Shown here piece after piece: positions 16,695 through 25,595 of a stretch of 64,000 nt of DNA. Source of the stretch: an uncultured Nitrospirales bacterium (GTDB lineage: Bacteria > Nitrospirota > Nitrospiria > Nitrospirales > UBA8639); the NCBI GenBank assembly GCA_958295805.1, contig OY282373.1, forward strand, positions 2,575,001 to 2,639,000. Direction: 5' to 3'. The position numbers and the translations under genes were made by a program. The first letter of the stretch is position 1; every line of letters begins with the position of its first letter. The notes below the pieces were generated by a model. That model saw only the letters and a program-made list of their open reading frames with translations. It ran no database searches and was not told the DNA's origin.

Positions 16695-18104
16695 ATGCCA
16701 GTTCCTGAACGGTCCAAAACGGCTCACCCCTCTTTTCTGCATTGGCTGCCGGCCGGCCGATTGTTGCGCGGTCGATTGTTGCCCGGCCAAATCGTGGCCT
16801 TGGCCGCCTCCGCCCTGATCCTCATCGGAGCCGCGTTTCTCATGCTCCCGTTCGCCACCCCGGAGGGAGTGGAATTACGGTTTCTCGACGCCGTGTTTAC
16901 GGCGACTTCGGCCGTCTGCGTGACCGGGTTGATCGTGATGGACACCCCTCATGAATTCACCACCTTCGGGCAATTGATCATTTTATGGCTCATTCAAATC
17001 GGTGGATTGGGGTACGCCTTGCTGGCGACGTTCATTCTTCTGGCCTTGGGGCATCGGATCGGCTTACGAGACCGGATGATGCTGGCCGAAACCTTAAGCA
17101 CGTTCGACATGGCGGGTTCGATTCGCTACGTCAAAATCGTGGCGATCGCCACCGTGGCGTTGGAGGGCCTGGGGTGTCTGTTTCTCTCCTTGCGCTTTTC
17201 CCAGGACTTGCCGTGGGGGGAAGCCTTCTACTCAGGGTTGTTCCATTCCATTTCCGCGTTTAACAACGCTGGATTTTCGTTGTTCTCCGACAGCCTGATT
17301 TCTTATCAAACCGACGCGTCCATCAACGTGATCGTGACGATCCTGGTCATCTCGGGAAGCATTGGATTTCTGGTCTTTCAAGACGCGTGGGACAATATCA
17401 AGGGCCGACGCTTCCGCTTTCAGACCCATACGAAACTGGTGGTCGTGGTCACGCTGCTCCTTCTGGCGTCGGGCACCCTCGGCATCACCATCCTTGAATG
17501 GAATAATTCAGCCACGTTTCAACCCTTGAGTCTCGGCGAACGGCTGGTCGTCGCGCACTTCCAGGCAATGTCCCGGACCGCCGGGTTTACGACCATTGAT
17601 CTCAGCACCATGAACGACGCCACCTTGTATTTTCTGTTGCTCTTGATGACCATCGGCGGATCCCCCGGCAGCATGTCGGGCGGCATCAAGACGACGACGT
17701 TTGCCATTATCTGGTTGACGATCTGGGCCGTGCTTCGACGCCGACGCGACGTCGAGGTGTTTCACAGGAAAATATCAAAAGAACTGGTGATCCGAGCGTT
17801 TTGTCTCTGTATTCTGGCCTTTACGGCCATCACGCTGTTTACCTTGGCCCTTGCGTTTACCGAAGAACGCCCCTTTTTAAGCATCATGTTCGAAGTCACG
17901 TCAGCCATGGGCATCGTCGGCATGTCCCTCGGGGACGGAGACGGACGAAGCTTCTCAGCTCTTCTGACCGACTTTGGCAAGGTGGTGATTATCGTCTCCA
18001 TGCTTCTTGGTCGTTTCGGGCCGCTCCTCATTGGGCTGTTTGCCATTCAGACGACGGTCCCGCCGCGATATCGGTATCCGGAATCTCGAATCATGATCGG
18101 ATAG
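16695..18104 (+). CDS. TrkH/KtrB-family potassium channel subunit
   Basis: 469-residue polytopic inner-membrane protein of the Trk/Ktr/HKT superfamily, which moves potassium through a pore made of four M1-P-M2 repeats. The four filter segments are visible in order: TSAVCVTGL, SAFNNAGFSL, MSRTAGFTTI and TSAMGIVGMSLG, each with the filter glycine. Length and the short N-terminus are nearer KtrB than TrkH. The regulatory partner (KtrA/TrkA) is not in the window. Confidence 0.92.
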   Translation: MPVPERSKTAHPSFLHWLPAGRLLRGRLLPGQIVALAASALILIGAAFLMLPFATPEGVELRFLDAVFTATSAVCVTGLIVMDTPHEFTTFGQLIILWLIQIGGLGYALLATFILLALGHRIGLRDRMMLAETLSTFDMAGSIRYVKIVAIATVALEGLGCLFLSLRFSQDLPWGEAFYSGLFHSISAFNNAGFSLFSDSLISYQTDASINVIVTILVISGSIGFLVFQDAWDNIKGRRFRFQTHTKLVVVVTLLLLASGTLGITILEWNNSATFQPLSLGERLVVAHFQAMSRTAGFTTIDLSTMNDATLYFLLLLMTIGGSPGSMSGGIKTTTFAIIWLTIWAVLRRRRDVEVFHRKISKELVIRAFCLCILAFTAITLFTLALAFTEERPFLSIMFEVTSAMGIVGMSLGDGDGRSFSALLTDFGKVVIIVSMLLGRFGPLLIGLFAIQTTVPPRYRYPESRIMIG

Positions 18105-18134
18105 ATCCTGGACGATCTCGTCGTCCTTCCCCTC

Positions 18135-18425
18135 TTACCTGGCCCGTCTCTGAAGGATCAGCACGAACGCCATTAACGTGGGCAACGGAGCAATCAGAAA
18201 GGGAGGCAACCAGACCCACACGTTTTTGCCACGTACCCGCGCTTGGTCGAACATCCAGACGAATACCCACGTCAACATGAATCCATAGTTGAGCGCCAAC
18301 CAGTGCGTCGTGCGGACGGCGAGCACGCTGCTGCTTTCCCCCGTCGCGGTGACCCACAACACCGCTTCCAAGACGCCAAACACCGCCAATAACGTGACGA
18401 CAACCCGCTTACTCCATACGTACAT
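18135..18425 (-). CDS. Small membrane protein of unknown function
   Basis: 96 residues with three hydrophobic segments (VVVTLLAVFGVLEAVLWV, THWLALNYGFMLTWVFVWMF and WLPPFLIAPLPTLMAFVLIL) separated by short charged loops, the last flanked by Lys/Arg. It looks like a small inner-membrane protein. No family recognised. It is convergent with the potassium transporter gene, 30 bases away. The start ATG 18425 has no strong ribosome site, so the call rests on the regular membrane topology. Confidence 0.55.
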   Translation of the reverse strand: MYVWSKRVVVTLLAVFGVLEAVLWVTATGESSSVLAVRTTHWLALNYGFMLTWVFVWMFDQARVRGKNVWVWLPPFLIAPLPTLMAFVLILQRRAR

Positions 18426-18575
18426 GATTCACCACCTTGTTTAGGACTCCACAACACACGTTGACCAGTCGGGATGGATCGCACCTGCTCCTCAGTCGGG
18501 GAAGTAGAATAGAACGAATATCGTCAAAAATCGAGAGCGGCAAGAAGAATTTTTCTGACCGGCACACCCCCTCGC

Positions 18576-18584
18576 TGTGGATGA
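18576..18584 (-). promoter_or_regulatory. DnaA-box-like site (one mismatch)
   Basis: On the minus strand it reads TCATCCACA, one mismatch from the consensus TTATNCACA. It is 32 bases from a perfect box, about three helical turns, and about 350 bases upstream of nrdJ. Confidence 0.4.
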
Positions 18585-18607
18585 ATATTGTCTCCCTCTT
18601 TCTGGCA

Positions 18608-18616
18608 TGTGGATAA
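18608..18616 (-). promoter_or_regulatory. DnaA box (perfect match to TTATCCACA)
   Basis: On the minus strand the nine bases are TTATCCACA, the strongest DnaA box in E. coli. DnaA controls the ribonucleotide reductase operon nrdAB in E. coli, so a box upstream of nrdJ is meaningful, but one perfect 9-mer can arise by chance. Confidence 0.5.
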
Positions 18617-18706
18617 GACAAGAAACCGTGCTGCAACCCCTTGAATCCATATGATTTTTGTTGTGCAGAGGCTATCCACTGCTATCCCCAATTTGAGGGC
18701 AAAACC

Positions 18707-18750
18707 ACAATATTTAGTATTGACAATTCTTTGTTTCATCTATAGATTGT
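18707..18750 (+). promoter_or_regulatory. Probable nrdJ promoter with two NrdR-box-like palindromes
   Basis: A perfect -35 TTGACA lies at 18720-18725 with TAGATT at 18743-18748 (spacer 17). ACAATATTTAGTATTG (18707-18722) overlaps the -35, and TTCATCTATAGATTGT (18735-18750) overlaps the -10. Both resemble the NrdR box ACACTATATATAGTGT. Their centres are 28 bases apart, a little less than the usual spacing of about 31, so the NrdR call is tentative. Confidence 0.45.
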
Positions 18751-18933
18751 GCCCCCTTACCAATTTACTCGCTAGAGACGCTGGCATGGCGGTTCTTCTC
18801 TCCAGGTTGTGGTTCATCACGAAATTTCCCCCTCCCCAGGCCAGCGGGCTACGGAAAAGAAATCCGTTCAATTCAACGGTTGGACCTTCACGCCTCCGAC
18901 CACTTGGATGACCGACTGACAAGGAGAATCGCC

Positions 18934-21900
18934 GTGAACATTGACCGCCGTTTTACGCGAGCCGGAGAAAGTCCGTACACACACATTCCTTTTTCTACGC
19001 GGTCTTCGGAAATCAGAAATCCGGACGGCTCCATCGTTTTCCAGCTTGAAGACGTTCAGGCCCCCGATCAATGGTCCCAACTGGCCGTGGACATTCTGGC
19101 GCAAAAATATTTCCGAAAAGCCGGAATATCCCAACGTGACGCCAACGGAGAGCCCGTCAAAGACGAGCACGGAAACCCCATCGTCGGTGGCGAGCGAGAC
19201 GCCCGGCAAGTGTTTCATCGACTGGCCGGGTGCTGGACTCAGTGGGGCAAGACCCACGGATATTTTGATACGGACCAGGACTCTCAAGCCTTTTACGATG
19301 AACTGTGTTTTATGCTGGCCAAACAAATGGCCGCACCCAATTCGCCTCAGTGGTTCAACACGGGCCTCCACTATGCCTATGACATCAACGGCCCGTCTCA
19401 AGGTCATTACTTCGTCGCCCCGCACACCAACGCGCTCAACCGCGCCAAGAACGCCTACGAACGCCCCCAGGTTCACGCCTGTTTCATTCAATCCGTTGCC
19501 GACGACCTGGTGAACGAGGGGGGCATTATGGATTTGTGGGTCCGGGAAGCCCGATTGTTCAAATACGGGTCAGGGACCGGCACCAACTTTTCCAAGCTCC
19601 GGGGAGAAAACGAACCGTTATCTGGGGGAGGCAAATCATCCGGGCTGATGTCTTTCCTCCGGATCGGAGACCGTGCCGCGGGCGCCATCAAGTCAGGTGG
19701 CACCACTCGACGGGCCGCCAAAATGGTCTGCCTCGATCTGGATCATCCTGACGTTGAAGCGTTTATCGATTGGAAAGTGATTGAAGAACAGAAAGTCGCG
19801 GCCATGGTCACCGGATCCAAAATATGCGCTCAACAGTTGAATGCCGTCTTGCGCGCCTGTCATCGAAACCGCACCGACGGGACTGAGACGGTTGACGTTG
19901 ATCCCGACCGCAACCCCGAACTCAACGAGGCCATTCGGTCGGCTCGTCAATGCGGCGTTCCCGATTCCTACATTCATCGCATGTTTGCCTATGCCGAAGA
20001 AGGCTACACGCATTTTATGTTCCATGAATATGACACGAACTGGGACAGCAAAGCCTATCAAACGATTTCCGGACAGAACTCCAACAACAGCATTCGCATC
20101 CCCCATGGCTTTTTCGAGGCGTTACAAGAAGATGGAGAGTGGCAACTGACCCGCCGAACGGACGGCGTCGTGACCAAATCCATCAGAGCCAAAGACTTAT
20201 GGGACCGGATCTGTTGGGCGGCCTGGACGTGCGCCGACCCCGGCCTTCAATACGATACCACGATCAATGAATGGCATACGTGCCCGGAAGACGGTCGCAT
20301 TCGTGCGTCCAATCCTTGCAGCGAATACATGTTCCTGGATGATACCGCGTGTAATCTGGCGTCTTTAAATTTAGGAGCCTTTCTCTCGCCGGACGGCGAG
20401 TTCGATATCGACGCGTATCGACACGCCATCCGTCTGTGGACCATTGTCTTGGAAATCAGCGTGTTAATGGCCGGCTTCCCAAGCAAACCCGTTGCCGAGA
20501 AAAGTTTTACCTTTCGAACCTTGGGGTTGGGATATGCCAACCTCGGGTCGCTCCTCATGAAACAGGGTATTCCCTATGATTCTCCCAAGGCGCTGGCCAC
20601 GTGTGGAGCCCTGAGCGCTATCCTGACCGGCGAAGCCTATGCCACCTCCGCAGAAATGGCGGCAGCCCTGGGGCCCTTCCCCGGATTTGAAAAAAACCGC
20701 GACCACATGCTGCGGGTTATGCGGAATCACCGAAGGGCCACGCGAGGGCACAACCGTGACCCGTATGAAGGCTTGACGATTCCGCCCAAGGGCATTGACC
20801 AGGCCCAGGCCCATCCCGCGCTGTTGCAGGCGGCCCAAGAAACCTGGGATCGGGTCGTGGAATTAGGCGAAGCACACGGATTCAGAAACGCCCAAGCCAC
20901 GGTGATTGCCCCGACCGGCACCATTGGATTGCTCATGGACTGCGATACCACGGGGATCGAACCTGATTTTGCCCTGATTAAATTCAAGAAACTCGCGGGA
21001 GGCGGCTACTTCAAGATTATCAACCAAAGCCTGCCGCCGGCGTTAAAGAAGTTGGGATATTCCCAGGAACAGATTCACGACATAATTACCTATGCCACGG
21101 GAACCCGTACGCTGAAACACGCGCCGTTCGTGAATCATGAATCGCTACGGACCAAAGGGTTTACCCCGGAAGTGCTTGATCGCCTGGAATCGACGCTGGA
21201 TGGGGTCTTTGAAATTCAATTCGCCTTTAACAAGTGGACGTTGGGTGAGGATTTTTGTCGAGACACGCTTGACTTCTCCGACACCCAACTCAATAACCCT
21301 TCCTTTGACATGCTCAACGCCTTGGGCTTCACCAAGGAAGAAATTCTCGCGGCAAATGATTTCTGTTGCGGCACCATGACGGTCGAAGGCGCGCCCCACC
21401 TGAAAGCCGATCACCTCCCGATTTTCGATTGTGCCAACCGGTGCGGACGGATCGGGAAACGCTCGATTTCCACGCAGGCTCATATCCGGATGATGGCGGC
21501 TGCCCAACCGTTTATCAGCGGAGCCATCAGCAAGACCATCAATATGCCCGCGGATTCCACTGTTCAGGACGTAAAAGAAGCGTACATGATGGGGTGGCAG
21601 CACATGCTCAAAGCCGTGGCGTTGTATCGCGACGGCTCCAAACTCAGCCAACCCTTGAAGGCCTCCATCGACCTCTCGGAAAAAGCAGCATCAAGCGAGG
21701 CGATCCTGAAGGTGGCGCAACAAGTGTCGGAACGGGTGATGGTTCGGTATCTGGCCAAACGCCGCCCTCTTCCCTCACGACGAGGAGGATACACACAAAA
21801 GGCCGTGATCGGCGGCCACAAAATCTACCTCAGGACCGGCGAATATGATGACGGAACCCTTGGGGAAATCTTTCTTGACATGCACAAGGAGGGCGCCGCG

Positions 21901-22467
21901 TTTCGTAGCCTGATGAATTGTTTTGCGATTGCCATTTCGCTAGGCCTTCAACACGGCGTGCCTCTTGAAGAATTCGTTGAGGCCTTCCTGTTTACGCGCT
22001 TTGAACCGAATGGGCCGGTCAATCTCAACGATCGCATTAAAATGTCGACGTCCATCATCGACTATATCTTTCGCGAACTCGCCATTACCTATCTCGGCAA
22101 GACCGAACTCGCCCAGGTGAACCCGGATGACCTGCGAGGGGATTCAGTCACACACAACCCCGAATGCACGGATGATGAGCCGGCCGATCCTCGAACCATC
22201 ACCACGGCCAATATCAGTCCAAAGATGTTTCCTGCCCGGCAAGGAACGCCACACGACGCCACCCACCGGAATGGTCACGGCAATGGAACGATCTCAGGCA
22301 ACCTGAAGATGCAGCGGGAAACGCTGACTTCGACCACGAAGATGGACATTGTGTACCAGAAGGGCTTTGAGGGCGACCCCTGTCCCAATTGCAAACAGTT
22401 TAAATTAGTCCGCAACGGGATGTGTCTGGTCTGCAGAAACTGCGGTGAAACGACGGGGTGTTCGTAA
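18934..22467 (+). CDS. nrdJ: Vitamin B12-dependent ribonucleotide reductase (class II)
   Basis: 1177-residue adenosylcobalamin-dependent reductase making deoxyribonucleotides. Visible features: the first active-site Cys in [16 protein letters not shown], the glycine-rich [16 protein letters not shown] and [13 protein letters not shown], the catalytic-loop [20 protein letters not shown], and [16 protein letters not shown]. The C-terminus is a four-Cys zinc-ribbon-like tail (CPNCKQ and [14 protein letters not shown]) that also supplies the redox-shuttling cysteines. Start GTG 18934 is preferred because AAGGAG stands seven bases upstream. No class I or III enzyme is in the window. Confidence 0.96.
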   Translation: MNIDRRFTRAGESPYTHIPFSTRSSEIRNPDGSIVFQLEDVQAPDQWSQLAVDILAQKYFRKAGISQRDANGEPVKDEHGNPIVGGERDARQVFHRLAGCWTQWGKTHGYFDTDQDSQAFYDELCFMLAKQMAAPNSPQWFNTGLHYAYDINGPSQGHYFVAPHTNALNRAKNAYERPQVHACFIQSVADDLVNEGGIMDLWVREARLFKYGSGTGTNFSKLRGENEPLSGGGKSSGLMSFLRIGDRAAGAIKSGGTTRRAAKMVCLDLDHPDVEAFIDWKVIEEQKVAAMVTGSKICAQQLNAVLRACHRNRTDGTETVDVDPDRNPELNEAIRSARQCGVPDSYIHRMFAYAEEGYTHFMFHEYDTNWDSKAYQTISGQNSNNSIRIPHGFFEALQEDGEWQLTRRTDGVVTKSIRAKDLWDRICWAAWTCADPGLQYDTTINEWHTCPEDGRIRASNPCSEYMFLDDTACNLASLNLGAFLSPDGEFDIDAYRHAIRLWTIVLEISVLMAGFPSKPVAEKSFTFRTLGLGYANLGSLLMKQGIPYDSPKALATCGALSAILTGEAYATSAEMAAALGPFPGFEKNRDHMLRVMRNHRRATRGHNRDPYEGLTIPPKGIDQAQAHPALLQAAQETWDRVVELGEAHGFRNAQATVIAPTGTIGLLMDCDTTGIEPDFALIKFKKLAGGGYFKIINQSLPPALKKLGYSQEQIHDIITYATGTRTLKHAPFVNHESLRTKGFTPEVLDRLESTLDGVFEIQFAFNKWTLGEDFCRDTLDFSDTQLNNPSFDMLNALGFTKEEILAANDFCCGTMTVEGAPHLKADHLPIFDCANRCGRIGKRSISTQAHIRMMAAAQPFISGAISKTINMPADSTVQDVKEAYMMGWQHMLKAVALYRDGSKLSQPLKASIDLSEKAASSEAILKVAQQVSERVMVRYLAKRRPLPSRRGGYTQKAVIGGHKIYLRTGEYDDGTLGEIFLDMHKEGAAFRSLMNCFAIAISLGLQHGVPLEEFVEAFLFTRFEPNGPVNLNDRIKMSTSIIDYIFRELAITYLGKTELAQVNPDDLRGDSVTHNPECTDDEPADPRTITTANISPKMFPARQGTPHDATHRNGHGNGTISGNLKMQRETLTSTTKMDIVYQKGFEGDPCPNCKQFKLVRNGMCLVCRNCGETTGCS

Positions 22468-22475
22468 AGGAGATA

Positions 22476-22658
22476 ATGATGGGAACGAAAACAACATCAA
22501 CAGCTTGTCCATATCCCGATTGCAGAAAACCGATCGGAATAAAGACTTCCCTTTTTTCAAACTTCTCTTCCCGAAAATACCCTGAACAATGTCCTCATTG
22601 TGACAGGAAACTCTCGACACCTGATAATGGATTCAATCCCCTCACACTAGAAAGGTAA
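22476..22658 (+). CDS. Small zinc-ribbon-like protein downstream of nrdJ
   Basis: 60 residues starting at ATG 22476 (or the adjacent ATG 22479), with AAAGGAG a few bases upstream and only 8 bases after nrdJ. Two Cys pairs, CPYPDC and CPHC, about 35 residues apart, suggest a single bound zinc. The sequence between them (RKPIGIKTSLFSNFSSRKYP) is basic and could bind nucleic acid or protein. No family recognised. Its excellent ribosome site and position argue that it is translated together with NrdJ. Confidence 0.65.
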   Translation: MMGTKTTSTACPYPDCRKPIGIKTSLFSNFSSRKYPEQCPHCDRKLSTPDNGFNPLTLER

Positions 22659-22668
22659 CTAAAAACGT

Positions 22669-23571
22669 CTATTCTTTTTTCACGTCCATCACACAGCGAA
22701 ACCCGATGGTCAAATCATTGGCATCAATGGGAAAGTCCGGTTCAGCACTTCGTCGGGCCGTCACTCTCAGCCATTTCGGGGGATCTTCCCACGACCCACC
22801 TCGATAGACTTTTCGTCCTCCTTCTTCTGGACCAGGTGGATTTTTCTCCGGGCTCTCTTCGTAATACGTTCGATCGTACCAATCCGCCACCCATTCCGAA
22901 GCATTCCCCGCCATGTGGTATAACCCATAGGGACTCTTTGTCCCGTGCTTCAATCCATGACGAATGCTCATCCCCGTGACCCCGCTCGTCACCGGTGCCA
23001 GCGTCACCGCGTAGCTGACCCATCCCGTTGTTCCGAAGTTGTACCTGGCTATATCAACAAATGGCTGCATGTGCCCCCAGGGATAGCGACGCTCATCTGT
23101 CCCTCGAGCAGCTTTTTCCCATTCCGCTTCGGTCGGCAGTCGCTTGCCCGCCCATTCACAATACGTTTTCGCACTGTCCCACGCCATGCCCACGGCCGGA
23201 CGGTCCTTTGCTGATTCCACGGCCGCAAAATCGTCCCACAGGGGCGGCAACTCATGATTCGTCTCATCAAGAAATTTCTGGTACCGTTCCATGACGACTT
23301 CGAATTGGTCGATGTAGTAACTGTCCAGCCACACCGTGTGTTCGGGACGTTCATTTCTCGACCCATCATTGGCGCCCATCAGAAATTCCCCTTCCGGGAT
23401 CTTGATCATCGGAGCCCCGTCTTTCCCTTCAATCATTTCAAATTGGGATTCGATGGGAGGTTCGGATGACTCATACGTCCATTCAGCCGCCACCGGTTGC
23501 CATCCCAGGATCATTCCCATTGTAATCACGACAAAGGGCATCCACACTCCACGTCTTCTTTCCACGTGCAT
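22669..23571 (-). CDS. Exported FGE/SUMF1-type (formylglycine-generating enzyme-like) protein
   Basis: 300-residue protein with an N-terminal signal peptide (GVWMPFVVITMGMILGWQPVAAE) followed by a full FGE-sulfatase domain: KIPEGEFLMGAND, RPEHTVWLDSYYIDQFEV, KRLPTEAEWEKAARG, MAGNASEWVADWYD and VYRGGSWEDPP. Many members are not true oxidases of sulfatase cysteines but binding or maturation proteins. The paired active-site cysteines of aerobic FGE are not evident here, so a non-catalytic or different role is likely. ATG 23571 has GGAGG upstream. No sulfatase gene is nearby. Confidence 0.85.
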   Translation of the reverse strand: MHVERRRGVWMPFVVITMGMILGWQPVAAEWTYESSEPPIESQFEMIEGKDGAPMIKIPEGEFLMGANDGSRNERPEHTVWLDSYYIDQFEVVMERYQKFLDETNHELPPLWDDFAAVESAKDRPAVGMAWDSAKTYCEWAGKRLPTEAEWEKAARGTDERRYPWGHMQPFVDIARYNFGTTGWVSYAVTLAPVTSGVTGMSIRHGLKHGTKSPYGLYHMAGNASEWVADWYDRTYYEESPEKNPPGPEEGGRKVYRGGSWEDPPKWLRVTARRSAEPDFPIDANDLTIGFRCVMDVKKE

Positions 23572-23758
23572 GGTCATCCTCCATCCCCGATTCGACGTTG
23601 AGACATCGTTGCCTTCGGTTCGCGTTTGCAGGTCCGGACCCTCACGGTCTACCCGCTCAGGGCTGCCTCCATTGTACAAAGTGACATTGGGGATCACAAC
23701 CGAGCCGGACTTTCCTGCATCATGTTTCCTGATTCCAGTTGTACCGGCGAGATTGTTC

Positions 23759-23794
23759 CCAAAAAAAGAGCCGCTGACGCACGGTTCAGCGGCT
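23759..23794 (-). terminator. Rho-independent terminator after tRNA-Glu
   Basis: On the minus strand a stem AGCCGCTGA / TCAGCGGCT with an 8-base loop is followed by a run of T residues. It starts 11 bases after the 3' end of tRNA-Glu and would end the rnpB/tRNA transcript. Confidence 0.85.
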
Positions 23795-23804
23795 ATCCTT
23801 ATGG

Positions 23805-23882
23805 TGGCGTCCCCAACGGGATTTGAACCCGTGTTGCCGGCTTGAAAGGCCGGCGTCCTAGGCCTGGCTAGACGATGGGGAC
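23805..23882 (-). tRNA. tRNA-Glu (anticodon TTC)
   Basis: 78 bases with encoded CCA. The acceptor stem begins GTCCCCA and the anticodon arm is CCGGC/GCCGG around loop CTTTCAA, giving TTC. The T-arm contains GGTTCAAATCC. It lies downstream of rnpB on the same strand and is followed by a strong terminator. Confidence 0.97.
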
Positions 23883-24042
23883 ACGCATCAGTTCAACGGG
23901 AAGGGAAATGGTAACAGAGGGGTCAGACTGAGTCAAACGTCACAAGCAAATGCACGTCTTCATCGGCTGCACGGTCATCACCCAGCAGAGCGGAAACCAT
24001 GCGTTCGACCATTTGACGGTCAAGCCCATCCAAGAAAAACAG

Positions 24043-24498
24043 GGAGGGAGTGGGGCGATAAGCCGGATTCTGTTCCGTGAGGAATAATCCCACGGCGGTG
24101 ACCATGTCTCTTGAGCGGATGTTACCATACGCTTCCAGCGACCTACCCGAGAACCTTGGTCGGGCCAACCTTTCCCGAACCTCACCGAATCATCCGCACA
24201 AGGAGGCACTTTCTGTGGGAGACTGATCAGGCCGTTCGGGGCGTCCTCCTATTTGGTCTTGCTCCGGGTGATGCTTACCCTGCCGTTCACGTCGCCATGA
24301 ACGCGGTGGGCTCTTACTCCACCTTTTCACCCTTACCCCAACCGAATCGCTTCCGTTGAGGCGGTTTGTTTTCTGCGGCGCTCATGTCGGATTGCTCCGC
24401 CTGGGCGTTACCCAGCACCCTGCCCTCTGGAGTCCGGACTTTCCTCTCACCGGCGAGCCTCATGCCCGGCAAGCGGCCACCTGCCCTACTCCCTACCC
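24043..24498 (-). ncRNA. rnpB: RNase P RNA, bacterial type A
   Basis: Catalytic RNA that matures tRNA 5' ends. On the minus strand the 5' conserved core GAGGAAAGTCCGGACTCC lies at 24446-24429 and the 3' core ACAGAATCCGGCTTAT at 24073-24058. The ends pair as P1 (GGGAGT near 24495 with ACTCCC near 24046), so I set the limits from that helix. The length of about 455 bases is somewhat above the usual 350-400, allowing for an uncertain 5' end. It lies between a zinc-ribbon protein gene and tRNA-Glu. Confidence 0.93.
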
Positions 24499-24613
24499 GG
24501 GAAAAATGATACGCGGCGGTCGTCCTGGAAGCAAGGGATTTGATGAAAAAGGGAACGCCTAGTCGGAGCCGCCTATCGATCAATACGTTCTGACGTGATA
24601 CGTTCTTGAGCAC

Positions 24614-25342
24614 TCAAGAACTCAGGGCTTCTTTCAGGCTTTCTTCATCATACAAAATGCGATGGCAATAGGGACAGGTCAACAGTTGATCGGCCCGTTT
24701 CACGCTCGCGACTAATTGCGGTGGAATTTGCAGTTGGCACCCTTGACAGATTCCGCCCGAGACGGGAGCAATCACCACGAGTTTCAAAGACAATTTGAGT
24801 GTTGAGTAGCGGTCGTAAGCTCGCTTCTCCAACGAAGGGAACAGGATGTTCTTTTGTTGATCAACCTGGGTGGCGTCGTGAGTCAGTTTCGCGGATAACG
24901 ATTCGATTTCAGCCCGTTCTTTCTCTAAGACGTGGGTCATCTCTTGAAGGTGTTTTTGAACTCCGTCCAATTCTCGCTGTTTTTCTTCCGCTCGCTCCAT
25001 AGCCATGAGGACTTTTTCTTCCAAGGCGTCCTTTTTCTTGTTCGCCAGTTCGATTTCAAATAAATGGGCTTGATATTCTCTATTCGTTTTTACCTCGTTC
25101 AGCCGTTCCCGCATTTTGTGAACGTGGCTTTCATGCACGTTCAAGTCCTGTTCGCTGCTCCGCCGTTCCGCCGCAATGGTACTCAGGGAGGCTTGAAGTT
25201 CTTTCTCGCGTTTCTGAGCTTGTTCAACCGAGAATTCGGCAGCCTGAAGGCGTTCAGGAATCTGTTTTCGCTGTTCCTCCAAATCGTGGAGTTTCAGATC
25301 AAGCTGTTGCAGTTGCACCAGGAGTGAAAGTTGAGAGTTCAA
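24614..25342 (-). CDS. Coiled-coil protein with C4 zinc ribbon (CT398-like)
   Basis: 242 residues: a long antiparallel coiled coil (about 1-180, rich in Glu, Lys, Gln and Leu heptads), then a C-terminal zinc ribbon, ICQGCQLQIPP and LLTCPYCHRILY. This matches the widespread zf-RING_7/CT398 family of unknown biochemical function, thought to bind nucleic acid or act in secretion-related complexes. The start is TTG 25342 with GAGGA five bases upstream. It is the protein gene nearest rnpB and probably shares its transcript. Confidence 0.85.
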   Translation of the reverse strand: MNSQLSLLVQLQQLDLKLHDLEEQRKQIPERLQAAEFSVEQAQKREKELQASLSTIAAERRSSEQDLNVHESHVHKMRERLNEVKTNREYQAHLFEIELANKKKDALEEKVLMAMERAEEKQRELDGVQKHLQEMTHVLEKERAEIESLSAKLTHDATQVDQQKNILFPSLEKRAYDRYSTLKLSLKLVVIAPVSGGICQGCQLQIPPQLVASVKRADQLLTCPYCHRILYDEESLKEALSS

Positions 25343-25426
25343 GCATTCCTCTGAAGGTTAGCAATCAACGGAGAATTCACCATCACACCTTACCGAATCT
25401 CACGCAGACGTATCAAAAGCGAAAAG

Positions 25427-25503
25427 TGGTGGGCCCACCAGGACTTGAACCTGGGACCAACTGATTATGAGTCAGCCGCTCTGACCAACTGAGCTATGGG
25501 CCC
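25427..25503 (-). tRNA. tRNA with CAT anticodon, probably tRNA-Ile2 (lysidine type)
   Basis: 77 bases with encoded CCA. The loop CTCATAA gives anticodon CAT. The acceptor GGGCCCA carries C4-G69 and C5-G68, the pairs that TilS uses to choose tRNA-Ile2 over elongator tRNA-Met, so I favour Ile2 read as AUA after lysidine modification. Elongator Met remains possible. It is located between rpoD and the zinc-ribbon gene. Confidence 0.9.
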
Positions 25504-25595
25504 GAGCAGGGATTCCCAAAACCCGTCGTTGGTCCCGCGGGGCGACGAGTTTTTGAACGCCTGATCATCACGTGCCATCCATTATTGTATGAAGA

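Larger units (their letters stand above)
18426..18933. other. Intergenic control region upstream of nrdJ
   Basis: 508 bases without a convincing gene between the small membrane protein and nrdJ. It holds two DnaA-box-like sequences (18576-18584 and 18608-18616), and a strong -35 with two overlapping NrdR-box-like palindromes (18707-18750). The leader after that is about 180 bases and ends with AAGGAG before the GTG of nrdJ. I looked for the conserved core of a cobalamin riboswitch in the leader and did not see it. Confidence 0.6.

Noticed and set aside
18753-18933. Cobalamin riboswitch in the nrdJ leader
   Set aside because: I did not find the conserved cobalamin core; only promoter and NrdR-like elements are convincing.
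23923-24613. Open frames over the rnpB region on both strands
   Set aside because: They cross the conserved RNase P RNA core regions and have no protein-like pattern or ribosome sites.
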